This document shows positions 48,062 to 56,888 of a DNA stretch of 64,000 bases, piece after piece (position 1 is the stretch's first letter; each line of letters opens with the position of its first letter). The notes under the pieces are model-generated. The model saw nothing but the letters and a program-made list of their open reading frames with translations, was not told where the DNA came from and ran no database searches. The position numbers were made by a program, and so were the translations under genes. Source of the DNA: Secundilactobacillus mixtipabuli (GTDB lineage: Bacteria > Bacillota > Bacilli > Lactobacillales > Lactobacillaceae); the NCBI RefSeq assembly GCF_002217925.1, contig NZ_BCMF01000010.1, positions 38,116 through 102,115 on the forward strand, read 5' to 3'.

Positions 48062-49936
48062 GTGAAACGAAAACTTAAATGGTATCATTCGATACAATTC
48101 AAAATCGCGTTTGTATTCGCGATGATGCTCATTATTACATTGGAAATTGTCGGCGCCGTGTTTGTACAGCAATTAGAGACGCAAAACTTGCGGCAATTTA
48201 AAAGCCAAATTTCGCTGCAGCGTTACGTCAGTACAAACTTAACCACTCAGCTGTCACGAGCGAACACCGACGCATCTAACCGGCAAATTCGAATTTTGCT
48301 ATCGGATGCTAACATTCCAAGTACGGCGAACGCACAAATTCTTGTTATTGATAATAAGGGCACCATTCGTGGCACAAACGAAGCTAATAATCAGCAGGTC
48401 GTTGGTCAAAAAACCACTGACGACACGGTAAAAAAAGTTATTTATAATAATAGCGCTGGTAGTGAAACGACAACGTTTGACGCATCAGCCAATCAATATT
48501 ATTACACGAAAGTCACACCATTGATCAAACAAAGCAGCGGGAGCAGTACGCCCGTTGGGGTTGTGTACATTCGTGCCAATTTAGAGAGCGTTTATGACAG
48601 TATTAGCAAAGTGACTGCCATCTATTTAGTTGCGGCCATTATTGCGATTGCCATGGGATTAGTGCTATCAATCGTTATTTCCCGGGCAATTACTGTCCCA
48701 ATCACAGAAATGAAGGAACAAACCCAGCGGATTGCTCGCGGGGATTACTCTGGGCAGGTAAAAGTTTATGGAAACGATGAGTTGGGTCAGTTAGCCAGTG
48801 CGGTTAATAACCTTTCTGTTCGTGTGGAAGAAGCGCAAGAGTCTACTGAATCTGAGCGAAGACGGCTGAATTCTGTCTTGGCACATATGACTGATGGGGT
48901 TCTTGCGACCGATCGACGTGGGAATGTCACTATTATCAACGAAACGGCTGTTGAATTTTTGGACGTTGACTCCAATCAAGCCATTGGTGAATCAATTTTG
49001 GATATTCTGCATATTCGTAATCAATATACATTGCGTGATTTACTCGAAAATCCTGATGAGATTATGCTGGACTTCTCAACGGACGATCATGATTTGATCC
49101 TGCAGGCCTACTTCTCACTGATTCAGCGTGAATCTGGGTTCATTAGTGGCCTCGCCTGTGTTCTGCATGATGTTACTGAACAACAGAAGATTGATCAGGA
49201 TCGTAAGCAATTTGTTTCTAACGTGTCACATGAGTTGCGGACGCCGTTAACCAGTGTTCGGTCATACGTTGAGGCGTTATCTGACGGTGCCTGGAAGGAT
49301 CCTAAAGTTGCGCCGAAATTCTTGAAGGTTACACAAGAAGAAACGGATCGGATGATTCGAATGATTAACGATTTGCTGACCCTTTCAAGAATGGATTCTG
49401 GCACGCAGAAGCTCAATTTAGAGCTGGTCAACTTGAATGAACTGTATAATTACATCTTGAATCGGTTTGATATGATCATTGATAGTGACGAACAAAAAGA
49501 CCGGTCTGACAAGCATTATACGATCAAACGAGAGCTGACTAAGCGAGATCTCTGGGTTGAGATTGATACGGACCGCTTTACACAAGTGATCGATAATATT
49601 ATGAATAATGCGATCAAGTATTCACCAGATGGCGGGGTCATTACTTGCCGTTTGATTGAAACGAATAATAACGTGATTTTGAGTATTTCTGATCAGGGAT
49701 TAGGTATCCCGCGTGCGGATATTCCTCACGTTTTCGACCGGTTCTACCGAGTGGATAAAGCTCGTTCCCGGGCTCAAGGCGGTACTGGGCTTGGATTGGC
49801 TATTTCTAAAGAAGTTATTCAGTCCTTGGGCGGTAAAATTTGGGTAGAGAGCCGTGAAGGACACGGGTCCACCTTCTACATTTCACTGCCGTACGAACCT
49901 TACGATGAGGGGGATGATCTCTGGGATGAAGCTTAG
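48062..49936 (+). CDS. walK: sensor histidine kinase WalK (YycG)
   Basis: 624 aa, GTG start. Two membrane segments (about 12-34 and 185-208) flank an extracellular Cache-like domain. Then HAMP, a PAS domain (EERRRLNSVLAHMTDGVLATDRRG-type region), HisKA with the phospho-acceptor His in FVSNVSHELRTPLTS, and HATPase with N-box NNAIKYSPDGG and G boxes SDQGLGIPRADIPHVFDRFYR, GGTGLGLAIS. It phosphorylates WalR and is restrained by WalH and WalI. Confidence 0.98.
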   Translation: MKRKLKWYHSIQFKIAFVFAMMLIITLEIVGAVFVQQLETQNLRQFKSQISLQRYVSTNLTTQLSRANTDASNRQIRILLSDANIPSTANAQILVIDNKGTIRGTNEANNQQVVGQKTTDDTVKKVIYNNSAGSETTTFDASANQYYYTKVTPLIKQSSGSSTPVGVVYIRANLESVYDSISKVTAIYLVAAIIAIAMGLVLSIVISRAITVPITEMKEQTQRIARGDYSGQVKVYGNDELGQLASAVNNLSVRVEEAQESTESERRRLNSVLAHMTDGVLATDRRGNVTIINETAVEFLDVDSNQAIGESILDILHIRNQYTLRDLLENPDEIMLDFSTDDHDLILQAYFSLIQRESGFISGLACVLHDVTEQQKIDQDRKQFVSNVSHELRTPLTSVRSYVEALSDGAWKDPKVAPKFLKVTQEETDRMIRMINDLLTLSRMDSGTQKLNLELVNLNELYNYILNRFDMIIDSDEQKDRSDKHYTIKRELTKRDLWVEIDTDRFTQVIDNIMNNAIKYSPDGGVITCRLIETNNNVILSISDQGLGIPRADIPHVFDRFYRVDKARSRAQGGTGLGLAISKEVIQSLGGKIWVESREGHGSTFYISLPYEPYDEGDDLWDEA

Positions 49937-51224
49937 AAAATTATGGCTGCCAGTTAGTCTGGTAGCAGCAGTATTAATCAGTCTCGGACTTTCGGGTATG
50001 ATGTGGACTAATCCGGCCCACTCGAACTTGAGTAATCGTACCAAAGTGACTAAAAATTCAGATAGTACCAGTAATACAACGTTTCAAGACATTTATTTAC
50101 CATCACAGCTTCTTTCGACCGATCGTTTAGGTAGGCAGGAGTTATTAACGAATAACCGGGTTAACGTGGCCTCCGATTTACGTGATCGAATGAGTCATTT
50201 TACGGCGGAAAAAGCAAAAAGTGTCAGCAAAGGGAATTCCAAACGGTATCTCGCTCAGTTAAAGCGCAAGGAGTCAGTTCTGCTGAACTATAACTCTGCT
50301 ATTTCGGTTAATTTCTTCCGCAAAGCATTTAATAATCAGTTGAAGATTCCAAACCAGAAGTTCAACCGGATGCAGTTACTGCTCAATGATCCTAAGCATC
50401 TTTATCTGCTGAACGATCAAGGGTATCGCATCGTTAGAGTAACCCTCAAAAATAATCGGGCTGATAAGCTACGCCATGTTTTAGCGGATAGAATGGTCAA
50501 ACATCGAGTGGCCTTTGAATTGTTCAACGGTAAAGTCATTTTGACCTATCCGAAGGCTGTTAAATTACGCACGTATAGTTATCAGTTAACTCAGCAGACG
50601 CAAGATTACTACGCTAACCGGATCATGACCACCAATTCTAACAGTAATGTTCAGATTAAGCGGCATCAAAATAGTACCGATTATGATGATCACGGTTTCC
50701 GTCATATGAGTGTTGATAAAACGACGGATACGGTCACCTTTACTGATTATAATTCGCAGGTTAAGAGCAACAGCTTTTTGCAGACCATGAATCACGTTTA
50801 TGACCAGTTAGTCATGGTCGGTATGCCATTAGACAGTGTCCGCTTTTATTCCTATGATTCTGGCAGCAACACTGCTGTTTTCCGAACATACGCAGGTGGA
50901 CTTCCTATTTTTGATCAGAGCAATTTTGGTGCCATTCAAATGAAAGTGCTGGATCAATCGTCTTACCGGATGAAGTTCTCACTAGACAGCTTGCAGGTGC
51001 CAGTTCCACCCGTTCAGACTTCAGCAACGATTATGTCGAGTACTGATCTGCTAAAACAGCTGAAAAACGCTGGTATTAAGGAAAATAAGATTCAAGGTAT
51101 TGAACTGGGCTATGAATGGAGTCGTGACAAGTCACTAGCAAACGTTGTTAATTTAGTGCCAACCTGGTACGTCAAAACGAATAATCAGTGGCAGAATTAT
51201 CGTAAACTACTTGGCCAACAGTGA
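49926..51224 (+). CDS. walH: WalRK regulator WalH (YycH)
   Basis: 432 aa; it begins inside the last codons of walK (11-base overlap). ATG 49926 is preferred because AGGGGG lies 12 bases upstream; ATG 49914 touches the SD. One N-terminal membrane helix (LWLPVSLVAAVLISLGLSGMMW) and an extracytoplasmic YycH-fold domain. In relatives it forms a complex with WalI and WalK that controls kinase activity. Confidence 0.92.
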   Translation: MKLRKLWLPVSLVAAVLISLGLSGMMWTNPAHSNLSNRTKVTKNSDSTSNTTFQDIYLPSQLLSTDRLGRQELLTNNRVNVASDLRDRMSHFTAEKAKSVSKGNSKRYLAQLKRKESVLLNYNSAISVNFFRKAFNNQLKIPNQKFNRMQLLLNDPKHLYLLNDQGYRIVRVTLKNNRADKLRHVLADRMVKHRVAFELFNGKVILTYPKAVKLRTYSYQLTQQTQDYYANRIMTTNSNSNVQIKRHQNSTDYDDHGFRHMSVDKTTDTVTFTDYNSQVKSNSFLQTMNHVYDQLVMVGMPLDSVRFYSYDSGSNTAVFRTYAGGLPIFDQSNFGAIQMKVLDQSSYRMKFSLDSLQVPVPPVQTSATIMSSTDLLKQLKNAGIKENKIQGIELGYEWSRDKSLANVVNLVPTWYVKTNNQWQNYRKLLGQQ

Positions 51225-51240
51225 AAGGAGGTAGCCGGTC

Positions 51241-52071
51241 GTGAATTTTAAACGAATTCAAATGATTTTCCTAGCGATTTTTATCGCAATGGATGTTTTA
51301 CTATTTCTATCATATAATCGCAACAGTGTTGGTGATTCAACTGCTTCAGGGAATAACAACATCTTAGAGGAAATGCGTAAGGATCAGATTACGTTTAGCA
51401 AACCGACTACCGACAAGCACGAAGGCTATTATTTCTCAGGAAATAACGGTGATGCGTTGCGGCAGAGTGCGACAAACCTGCAGCAGCAAGATTTGCACTT
51501 CAGTGGCAGTGAGTTAGTCAGTGAATTTAAAAAGCCGGTTAAGCTAACCGATGGGTCGGCTAAACAGATTTTAGATAAAATTGTTGCTAATCCTGGACTA
51601 ATTGCTAAGGGTAAGCAGTATGAATATAGTAAGCAGTTATCGAATAACAACGAGATCATTTACGTTCAGCGGGTTGCCAAAAAGCCGATCTATTCGCATT
51701 TTTGCCAAATTCGGTTTGATTTAGACAGTCAGCACCGAGTGATCGGCTACAGTCAAAACTATCTGGGGGGTGTTAAATTCCTAAAGGAAGCATCCAAGAC
51801 AATCAGTGAAGAACGGGCGTTAACCTGGCTGTATCAATACAATGAAATTCCAAATGGCGCCAAAGTTTCTTGGGTGCATTTAGCTTACACGAGGCTATTA
51901 ACGGCACGGGGACAGTATGTCTTCTTACCAACCTGGGTATTTGCCGTTAAAATCAATAATTCCTCTTCAGTGATTTTGAAGCGGGTAAACGCCTATACGG
52001 GTGAAGTGATTAAAACGGGAGATAACAATCAAACAAGTAACGCTAATTCAGAAATTTTCACGCTCACATAG
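51241..52071 (+). CDS. walI: WalRK regulator WalI (YycI)
   Basis: 276 aa, GTG start, SD AAAGGAGG. N-terminal membrane helix (IQMIFLAIFIAMDVLLFLSY) and a YycI extracellular domain related to the end of WalH. Followed by a terminator at 52176-52206, so walJ is in a separate unit or depends on read-through. Confidence 0.92.
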   Translation: MNFKRIQMIFLAIFIAMDVLLFLSYNRNSVGDSTASGNNNILEEMRKDQITFSKPTTDKHEGYYFSGNNGDALRQSATNLQQQDLHFSGSELVSEFKKPVKLTDGSAKQILDKIVANPGLIAKGKQYEYSKQLSNNNEIIYVQRVAKKPIYSHFCQIRFDLDSQHRVIGYSQNYLGGVKFLKEASKTISEERALTWLYQYNEIPNGAKVSWVHLAYTRLLTARGQYVFLPTWVFAVKINNSSSVILKRVNAYTGEVIKTGDNNQTSNANSEIFTLT

Positions 52072-52175
52072 TGATATATCAGTAAGTATTTAATGATTGC
52101 GTTTCGTTGCAAAATGCGTTGTAATAGTAACGACGAACAATCATTGAAAAGTGAGTATGGACGGATTATTCACGG

Positions 52176-52206
52176 CCCTACCAATGACCACGTTGGCGGG
52201 GTTTTT
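52176..52206 (+). terminator. terminator between walI and walJ
   Basis: CCCTACCAA pairs with TTGGCGGGG (U-G pairs inside), then T5. Upstream at about 52092-52144 another imperfect inverted repeat (AATGATTG ... CAATCATT) is present. Confidence 0.7.
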
Positions 52207-52237
52207 GTATTTTAAATAAAAGGAAGTTGGGCAGTTT

Positions 52238-53047
52238 ATGCAAGAGCAAAATGACGGATTAAAAGTGAGTGTTTTAGCCAGTGGTAGCACGGGAAACTGT
52301 ACTTACATTGAAACAGCTGAACACAAGATTTTAATTGATGCCGGATTGAGCGGTAAAAAAATCGAAAATTTGATGCAATCCATCGGTCGCGACTTGAGTG
52401 ACGTGGATTCTCTTTTCGTCACGCATGAACACTCGGATCACCGTAAGGGTGTCGGCGTTTTAGCCCGGCGCTATGGGATGAACGTTTACGCCAACCAGGG
52501 TACCTGGGATGCGATGGCCAGTAAAATTGGGGTCATTCCTACTGAACAAAAGAACATTATTGCGCCAGATTCCGTACTCAGCATGGGGGATCTGGACGTA
52601 GAGAGCTTTACGGTCTCTCACGATGCTGCTGAGCCTCAATTTTACGCTGTACACAGCGGTGGTAAGAGTTTTGTGGTACTCACAGACACTGGCTACGTTT
52701 CAGACCATGTCGAGGGTGTTATTAAAGATGCGGACGCTTATTTAATGGAGTGTAACCATGATGTTGAAATGCTGCGGATGGGTAGTTATTCATGGCCGTT
52801 GAAACAACGAATTTTGAGCGATACCGGTCATTTAAGTAACGAAGACGGGGCCGATGTGATGATGGACGTTTTGGGTCGACATACCAAGCGGATTTTCTTG
52901 GGTCATTTAAGTCAGGAAAATAACATGAAGTCCTTGGCCCACTTAACCGTAGCCTCAATCATGGAAGACCACGATTTTGGCGTTAACCATGATTTTAAGA
53001 TTCTAGATACCGATCCAGAAAAGGCCAGTGGTTTGATAACACTGTAG
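52238..53047 (+). CDS. walJ: metallo-beta-lactamase fold protein WalJ (YycJ)
   Basis: 269 aa. Metal-binding motif THEHSDHRKGV near residue 67, further ligands in SHDAAEP, LTDTGYVSDH and DTGHLSNEDG...LGHLSQENN. Homologues are 5'-to-3' double-strand DNA exonucleases linked to mismatch repair and replication-division coordination. Located after walHI as in all relatives. Confidence 0.94.
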   Translation: MQEQNDGLKVSVLASGSTGNCTYIETAEHKILIDAGLSGKKIENLMQSIGRDLSDVDSLFVTHEHSDHRKGVGVLARRYGMNVYANQGTWDAMASKIGVIPTEQKNIIAPDSVLSMGDLDVESFTVSHDAAEPQFYAVHSGGKSFVVLTDTGYVSDHVEGVIKDADAYLMECNHDVEMLRMGSYSWPLKQRILSDTGHLSNEDGADVMMDVLGRHTKRIFLGHLSQENNMKSLAHLTVASIMEDHDFGVNHDFKILDTDPEKASGLITL

Positions 53048-53216
53048 TTAGCTTAAGAATTTTTTAGTAAAAGCTTAAGTTTTTTTACGAGTAAAGATTC
53101 AAATAAAGTTCACATCTAATAGTTAAAATGGTTTCATAAGTTAGTTAAGCAAATTTAAGAACCAATATGGCCTAAATAACAGCAGTCATCACTGGACATC
53201 AGTTGTGATGATGAAC

Positions 53217-53248
53217 AAGGAGGGAAGCGCGATTCGCGCGGAAGTATG
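53217..53248 (+). promoter_or_regulatory. htrA ribosome binding site with intervening hairpin
   Basis: The SD AAGGAGG (53217-53223) is 22 bases from the ATG at 53246, too far in linear form. The gap contains a hairpin GCGCG-ATT-CGCGC (53227-53239). Folding it leaves an effective spacing of about 9 bases. No other in-frame start codon is nearer to the SD. Confidence 0.6.
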
Positions 53249-54508
53249 GATAATCAACAAAGACCAGGATCAAACAATAACCGTGGACTATTGATTAAGG
53301 TTGCTGTGACGGCGTTAGTTGCCGGGTTACTTGGTGGTGGTATTGCATACGGCGGTGCCAATTACATGAGTAATCGCGATACGACGTCGGTGCCAGCAGG
53401 CTCAAATAAATCGGGGACTGCCACTACCAGCAACATGAAGGTCAATGTCAGTTCACAAGCTTCTAAGGCCTTTTCAAACGTGAAGGATTCAGTGGTCTCG
53501 GTCATTAACCTACAAAAGAAGACCCAGTCCTCTAGCACCCTGAATGGTATTTTCGGCGGTAACGATTCCAGCAGTAATTCTTCGTCTAGCGGCAGTTTGC
53601 AGGCTAGTTCAGAAGGCTCAGGTGTTATCTATAAAAAGGCTGGCAATAGCGCTTATATCGTCACGAATAACCACGTTGTGTCTGGTTCTAACGCCCTTGA
53701 AGTGATTTTGAGTAATGGTAAAAAGATTGATGCTAAGCTGGTGGGCAAGGATGCAGTCACGGACCTTGCTGTGTTGAAGGTCAATAGTGCTGACGTTTCT
53801 AAGGTGGCCAGTTTTGCTAACTCAGATAACATTAAAGTCGGTGAAACGGCGCTTGCCATTGGTTCACCTCTTGGCTCACAGTACGCCACTTCGTTAACGG
53901 AAGGAATTATTTCTGCCAAGAAGCGGACGGTAGCGACAACGGATGAAGCCACGAACCAGCAAACGGGTAATGCAACCGTTATCCAAACCGATGCAGCGAT
54001 TAACCCTGGTAATTCTGGTGGCCCACTGATCAACCTTGCCGGCCAAGTCGTTGGGATCAACTCCATGAAGCTTGCTAGTAGCGGTACAGGAACCAGCGTG
54101 GAAGGGATGGGTTTTGCCATTCCAAGTAACGAAGTGGTTTCTGTCATCAACCAATTGATTAAGAACGGTAAGATCGTTCGGCCAGCGTTAGGCATTAAGT
54201 ACGTCGACTTGTCCGAAATTTCAAAGACGCAGCAGAAGTCCATTTTGAAATTACCAAGCAGCGTTGAAAACGGGGTTGTTGTCATGGAAACTCCGGGTGC
54301 TTCTACACCAGCTGGACGTAGCGGCATTAAGAAGTACGATGTGATCACAGCTTTAGATGGTAAGAAGATCAGCACGAATTCGACGCTGAGAGACCTACTG
54401 TATAAATATAAGGTTAATGATACGGTTACCGTTACCTACTACCACAACGGTAATCAAAAGACTGCCAAAGTTAAGTTGACGGAAACGACGTCACAACTGA
54501 ATCAATAA
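53246..54508 (+). CDS. htrA: membrane-anchored serine protease HtrA
   Basis: 420 aa. Cytoplasmic N-end, one membrane helix (about 15-37), a low-complexity Ser/Thr linker, then the trypsin-like domain with His143 (TNNHVVSG), Asp173 (VTDLAVL) and Ser257 (NPGNSGGPL), and one PDZ domain at the C-terminus. It degrades misfolded or processes exported proteins outside the membrane. Separated from walJ by about 200 bp with its own promoter region; terminator at 54530-54568. Confidence 0.97.
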   Translation: MDNQQRPGSNNNRGLLIKVAVTALVAGLLGGGIAYGGANYMSNRDTTSVPAGSNKSGTATTSNMKVNVSSQASKAFSNVKDSVVSVINLQKKTQSSSTLNGIFGGNDSSSNSSSSGSLQASSEGSGVIYKKAGNSAYIVTNNHVVSGSNALEVILSNGKKIDAKLVGKDAVTDLAVLKVNSADVSKVASFANSDNIKVGETALAIGSPLGSQYATSLTEGIISAKKRTVATTDEATNQQTGNATVIQTDAAINPGNSGGPLINLAGQVVGINSMKLASSGTGTSVEGMGFAIPSNEVVSVINQLIKNGKIVRPALGIKYVDLSEISKTQQKSILKLPSSVENGVVVMETPGASTPAGRSGIKKYDVITALDGKKISTNSTLRDLLYKYKVNDTVTVTYYHNGNQKTAKVKLTETTSQLNQ

Positions 54509-54529
54509 TCAAAAAGCGTGCATGTGAAT

Positions 54530-54568
54530 AAAAGGCTGAAACCTGAATTATCAGGCTTCAGCCTTTTC
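54530..54568 (+). terminator. htrA terminator
   Basis: AAAAGGCTGAA(A)CCTGA paired with TCAGGCTTCAGCCTTTT. Confidence 0.88.
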
Positions 54569-54671
54569 ATTTTGAGTGAAAAAGACGAATGTTCGAGTTA
54601 TTCACTAGTTGATAAAGACAGTTTAATGGGGCTGGTGGGCGGTAGCAGTCGAATAACGAAAGCGCTATTGC

Positions 54672-54987
54672 TGTGGAAAATTCGGAAGTGTGAGTAATCC
54701 ACAAGAAACTGTGGATAACTTTGTGGATAACATTTAAATTGCTATAAATGCCTTGTTTGCTGAATTCTTCCAGGCGTTTCTTAAAAACTATTAACAGACT
54801 GTGGATAACTCAAAAATGGGGTTAACTAAATTTTAATAAAACGTTGCTATGACGGCGTTTACATTGGTACAATAAGAGTTAAAGAACGGTATGTATTGAA
54901 AACGAATAAGCGTTTTTAGCAAGCAAACTATTGTCCACAAGGAAGCGCAAAAACGACTTTATCAACTGTGGATAACTTTGTGGACAA
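54672..54987. other. DnaA-box cluster upstream of rlmH
   Basis: Four perfect TGTGGATAA boxes (54710-54718, 54722-54730, 54800-54808, 54967-54975) and four one- or two-mismatch boxes (54672 TGTGGAAAA, 54695 TAATCCACA, 54931 TTGTCCACA, 54979 TGTGGACAA) lie in 316 bp of gene-free, AT-rich sequence. All perfect boxes share one orientation. No DnaA-trio run is evident. Confidence 0.85.
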
Positions 54988-55007
54988 CTTAAATTAAGGA
55001 GTAAGTT

Positions 55008-55487
55008 ATGAACATCAAACTGGTCGTCGTCGGGAAATTAAAAGAGAAGTATTTTAAACAAGGAATCGCGGAATACGCCAAACGGCTGTCGCGATTTTCC
55101 AAATTTGAAATTGTGGAAGTGCCAGACGAAAAAGCGCCAGAAAGTTTAAGTGACTCTGAGATGGCTCAGGTGATGGCAAAAGAAGGCGAACGGATCCTTT
55201 CTAAGATTAAGGATCGGGAATATGTCTATGCTTTAGCTATTTTAGGAAAAGAGCGCTCATCAGAGGAATTTGCTAAAGAGATCAAGGATCTCACTACGTA
55301 TGGGCACTCTGATATTACCTTTGTGATTGGCGGTTCGCTGGGATTGGCGCCAGAAGTCCTGAAACGTGCGGATACCCAAATTTCATTTGGTCGATTTACG
55401 CTACCCCACCAACTGATGCGGCTAGTGTTGACAGAACAGATTTACCGGGCGTTTATGATTAATGAGGGTAGTCCGTATCATAAGTGA
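55008..55487 (+). CDS. rlmH: 23S rRNA (pseudouridine1915-N3)-methyltransferase RlmH
   Basis: 159 aa, SD AAGGAG. The SPOUT-fold family is clear: [20 protein letters not shown] at the start, [14 protein letters not shown] for the SAM knot and the C-terminal [30 protein letters not shown]. It methylates pseudouridine in helix 69. DnaA boxes lie directly upstream and reach its SD region. Confidence 0.98.
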   Translation: MNIKLVVVGKLKEKYFKQGIAEYAKRLSRFSKFEIVEVPDEKAPESLSDSEMAQVMAKEGERILSKIKDREYVYALAILGKERSSEEFAKEIKDLTTYGHSDITFVIGGSLGLAPEVLKRADTQISFGRFTLPHQLMRLVLTEQIYRAFMINEGSPYHK

Positions 55488-55500
55488 GGAGGACCACTTC

Positions 55501-56082
55501 ATGAAAAAATTAGAAGAAATGAGTCTTCATGAGCTTTGGCAGCTGTTTCCAATTGTCTTGAAAGCACCTGATCCGAATTATCAGCGGTGGTATGAGGACG
55601 AAAAACAAAAGATAGTCCAACATTTGCATAGTGCGGCTATTTATCGCATTAATCACATTGGCAGTACGTCTGTTCCTGGATTAATTGCGAAGCCCACGGT
55701 TGATATTTTGTTAGAACTTGTTGGTTCATATGATCTGGACAGTGTCATTTCAGATTTGCAATCATTGAAATGGCGGGTCATGGCTAGAAATGACCGTTTA
55801 AAAACAATTGATTTGAACAAGGGGTATACACCTACTGGCTTTGCGGAAAAGGTGTACCATTTACACGTCAAACCCGCTGGTGATTGGGGAGAGCTCTATT
55901 TTCGTGATTACCTGATCGCAAATCCGAAAGTAGCAAAGCAGTATGGGGAACTAAAGTTAAAGTTAGAACAAAAGTACAAGTATAACCGTGACGCTTACAC
56001 TGCTGCTAAAACGGATTTTGTCACCAGGTATACGCAAAAAGGGCGAGAAGCATTTAACGGCAGGTATCGACCGGGTAAATAG
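55501..56082 (+). CDS. GrpB/UPF0157 family nucleotidyltransferase-like protein
   Basis: 193 aa; ATG 55501 has GAGGAGG 9 bases upstream. The GrpB signature IYRINHIGSTSVPGLIAKPTVDILLEL (NTase fold GS and DxD-like residues) and YHLHVKP ... FRDYLIANP are present. Some members are fused to CoaE, and the activity is unproven. It lies 13 bp after rlmH and may be co-transcribed. Confidence 0.88.
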   Translation: MKKLEEMSLHELWQLFPIVLKAPDPNYQRWYEDEKQKIVQHLHSAAIYRINHIGSTSVPGLIAKPTVDILLELVGSYDLDSVISDLQSLKWRVMARNDRLKTIDLNKGYTPTGFAEKVYHLHVKPAGDWGELYFRDYLIANPKVAKQYGELKLKLEQKYKYNRDAYTAAKTDFVTRYTQKGREAFNGRYRPGK

Positions 56083-56112
56083 ATGCTGAAAATAAGATAA
56101 GGGGTGGCATCC

Positions 56113-56820
56113 ATGGAAGTAACTTTTGACGAAAGTTTTGCGGGTATGTTGAAATACGAAGCAAAACTATTGACAATCGGTTTGCAGTTAGATGCTCAAT
56201 TTGGGGATTTATACCGATTTAGCGGTGCCAAGAACTCATTTTGGCAATTGAAAGCTAGCCATAATACCGATGGGCAAACAGCTGGTGAATTACGGACATC
56301 CGTTATGAAACAAATAGAGCAGCTTAAATCAGCCATTGCTGCTGGAGAACCGTTGCGAGTGTGATGGAGTGAAACGGCAGACGACCAGCTTGGGTTTTAC
56401 TGGTTTTGTCAGTTAACTCAACGCGTAACTAATCGGGTTACGCAAGTGCGGGTGCCATTACTGTTGCCAAAAGCGAAAAAATGGTCAGCATTGTATCGAG
56501 TCTCGCATTTAGGTGAACTCGATTTTGCTGATATTCAGTCCGTATTGCAGAATGAACATCCCTTATCAGTCAATGAGCGTCAGTCGTATGCAAATGGATG
56601 GCAAGCAGTGTTGGAAGAGAACGTACCTGTAAGAGTGAACCTAAACGGAGCAGTCGTTGGTGTTGGGGAGACCTTTTTTGTTCGCTTTTTGAGCTTAGAG
56701 AAATTAACTAGCTGGTCAGCAACCCGAGTCATTGGTAAAGCGATGGGTAACTATCCCGTGGATGTGCCAGACTGGTGGTATCGGTATAGATTGGATAGGC
56801 TTTCTTCCAAAGGCGACTAA
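56113..56820 (+). pseudogene. DUF1835/DUF3658-type gene interrupted by an in-frame TGA
   Basis: The frame from ATG 56113 (SD AGGGG) runs 83 codons to TGA at 56362-56364, then continues open in the same frame to TAA at 56820 (235 codons in all). The parts read as one protein: the start MEVTFDESFAGMLKYEA resembles the DUF1835 opening, and ...GEPLRV-stop-WSETADDQLGFYWF is where DUF1835 proteins have a conserved W/Y-S-x-x-x-x-D-x-x-G-F segment, with a DUF3658-like C-terminal part after it. A single TGG-to-TGA change would explain the break. Function of the family is unknown. A GTG at 56446 could in principle start the second part, but no SD is seen. Confidence 0.8.
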
Positions 56821-56833
56821 CTTAATATTCATA

Positions 56834-56868
56834 AAAAAGCAGACCGAGAAATTTCCCGATCTGCTTTT
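56834..56868. terminator. bidirectional terminator
   Basis: AAAAGCAGACCGAGAAAT paired with its near complement TTTCCCGATCTGCTTTT, between convergent genes. Confidence 0.8.
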
Positions 56869-56888
56869 ATTTGTTGAGTAGATTAATT

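Noticed and set aside
53653..54375. 240-codon open frame antisense to htrA
   Set aside because: It overlaps the protease and PDZ codons of htrA completely, has no SD, and its composition (Leu, Pro, Ser, Thr) is that of a reverse-frame shadow.
54580..55007. A second replication origin upstream of rlmH
   Set aside because: DnaA boxes are dense, but I see no DnaA-trio run and no initiator gene; gene polarity already fits oriC at dnaA. Kept as a box cluster only.
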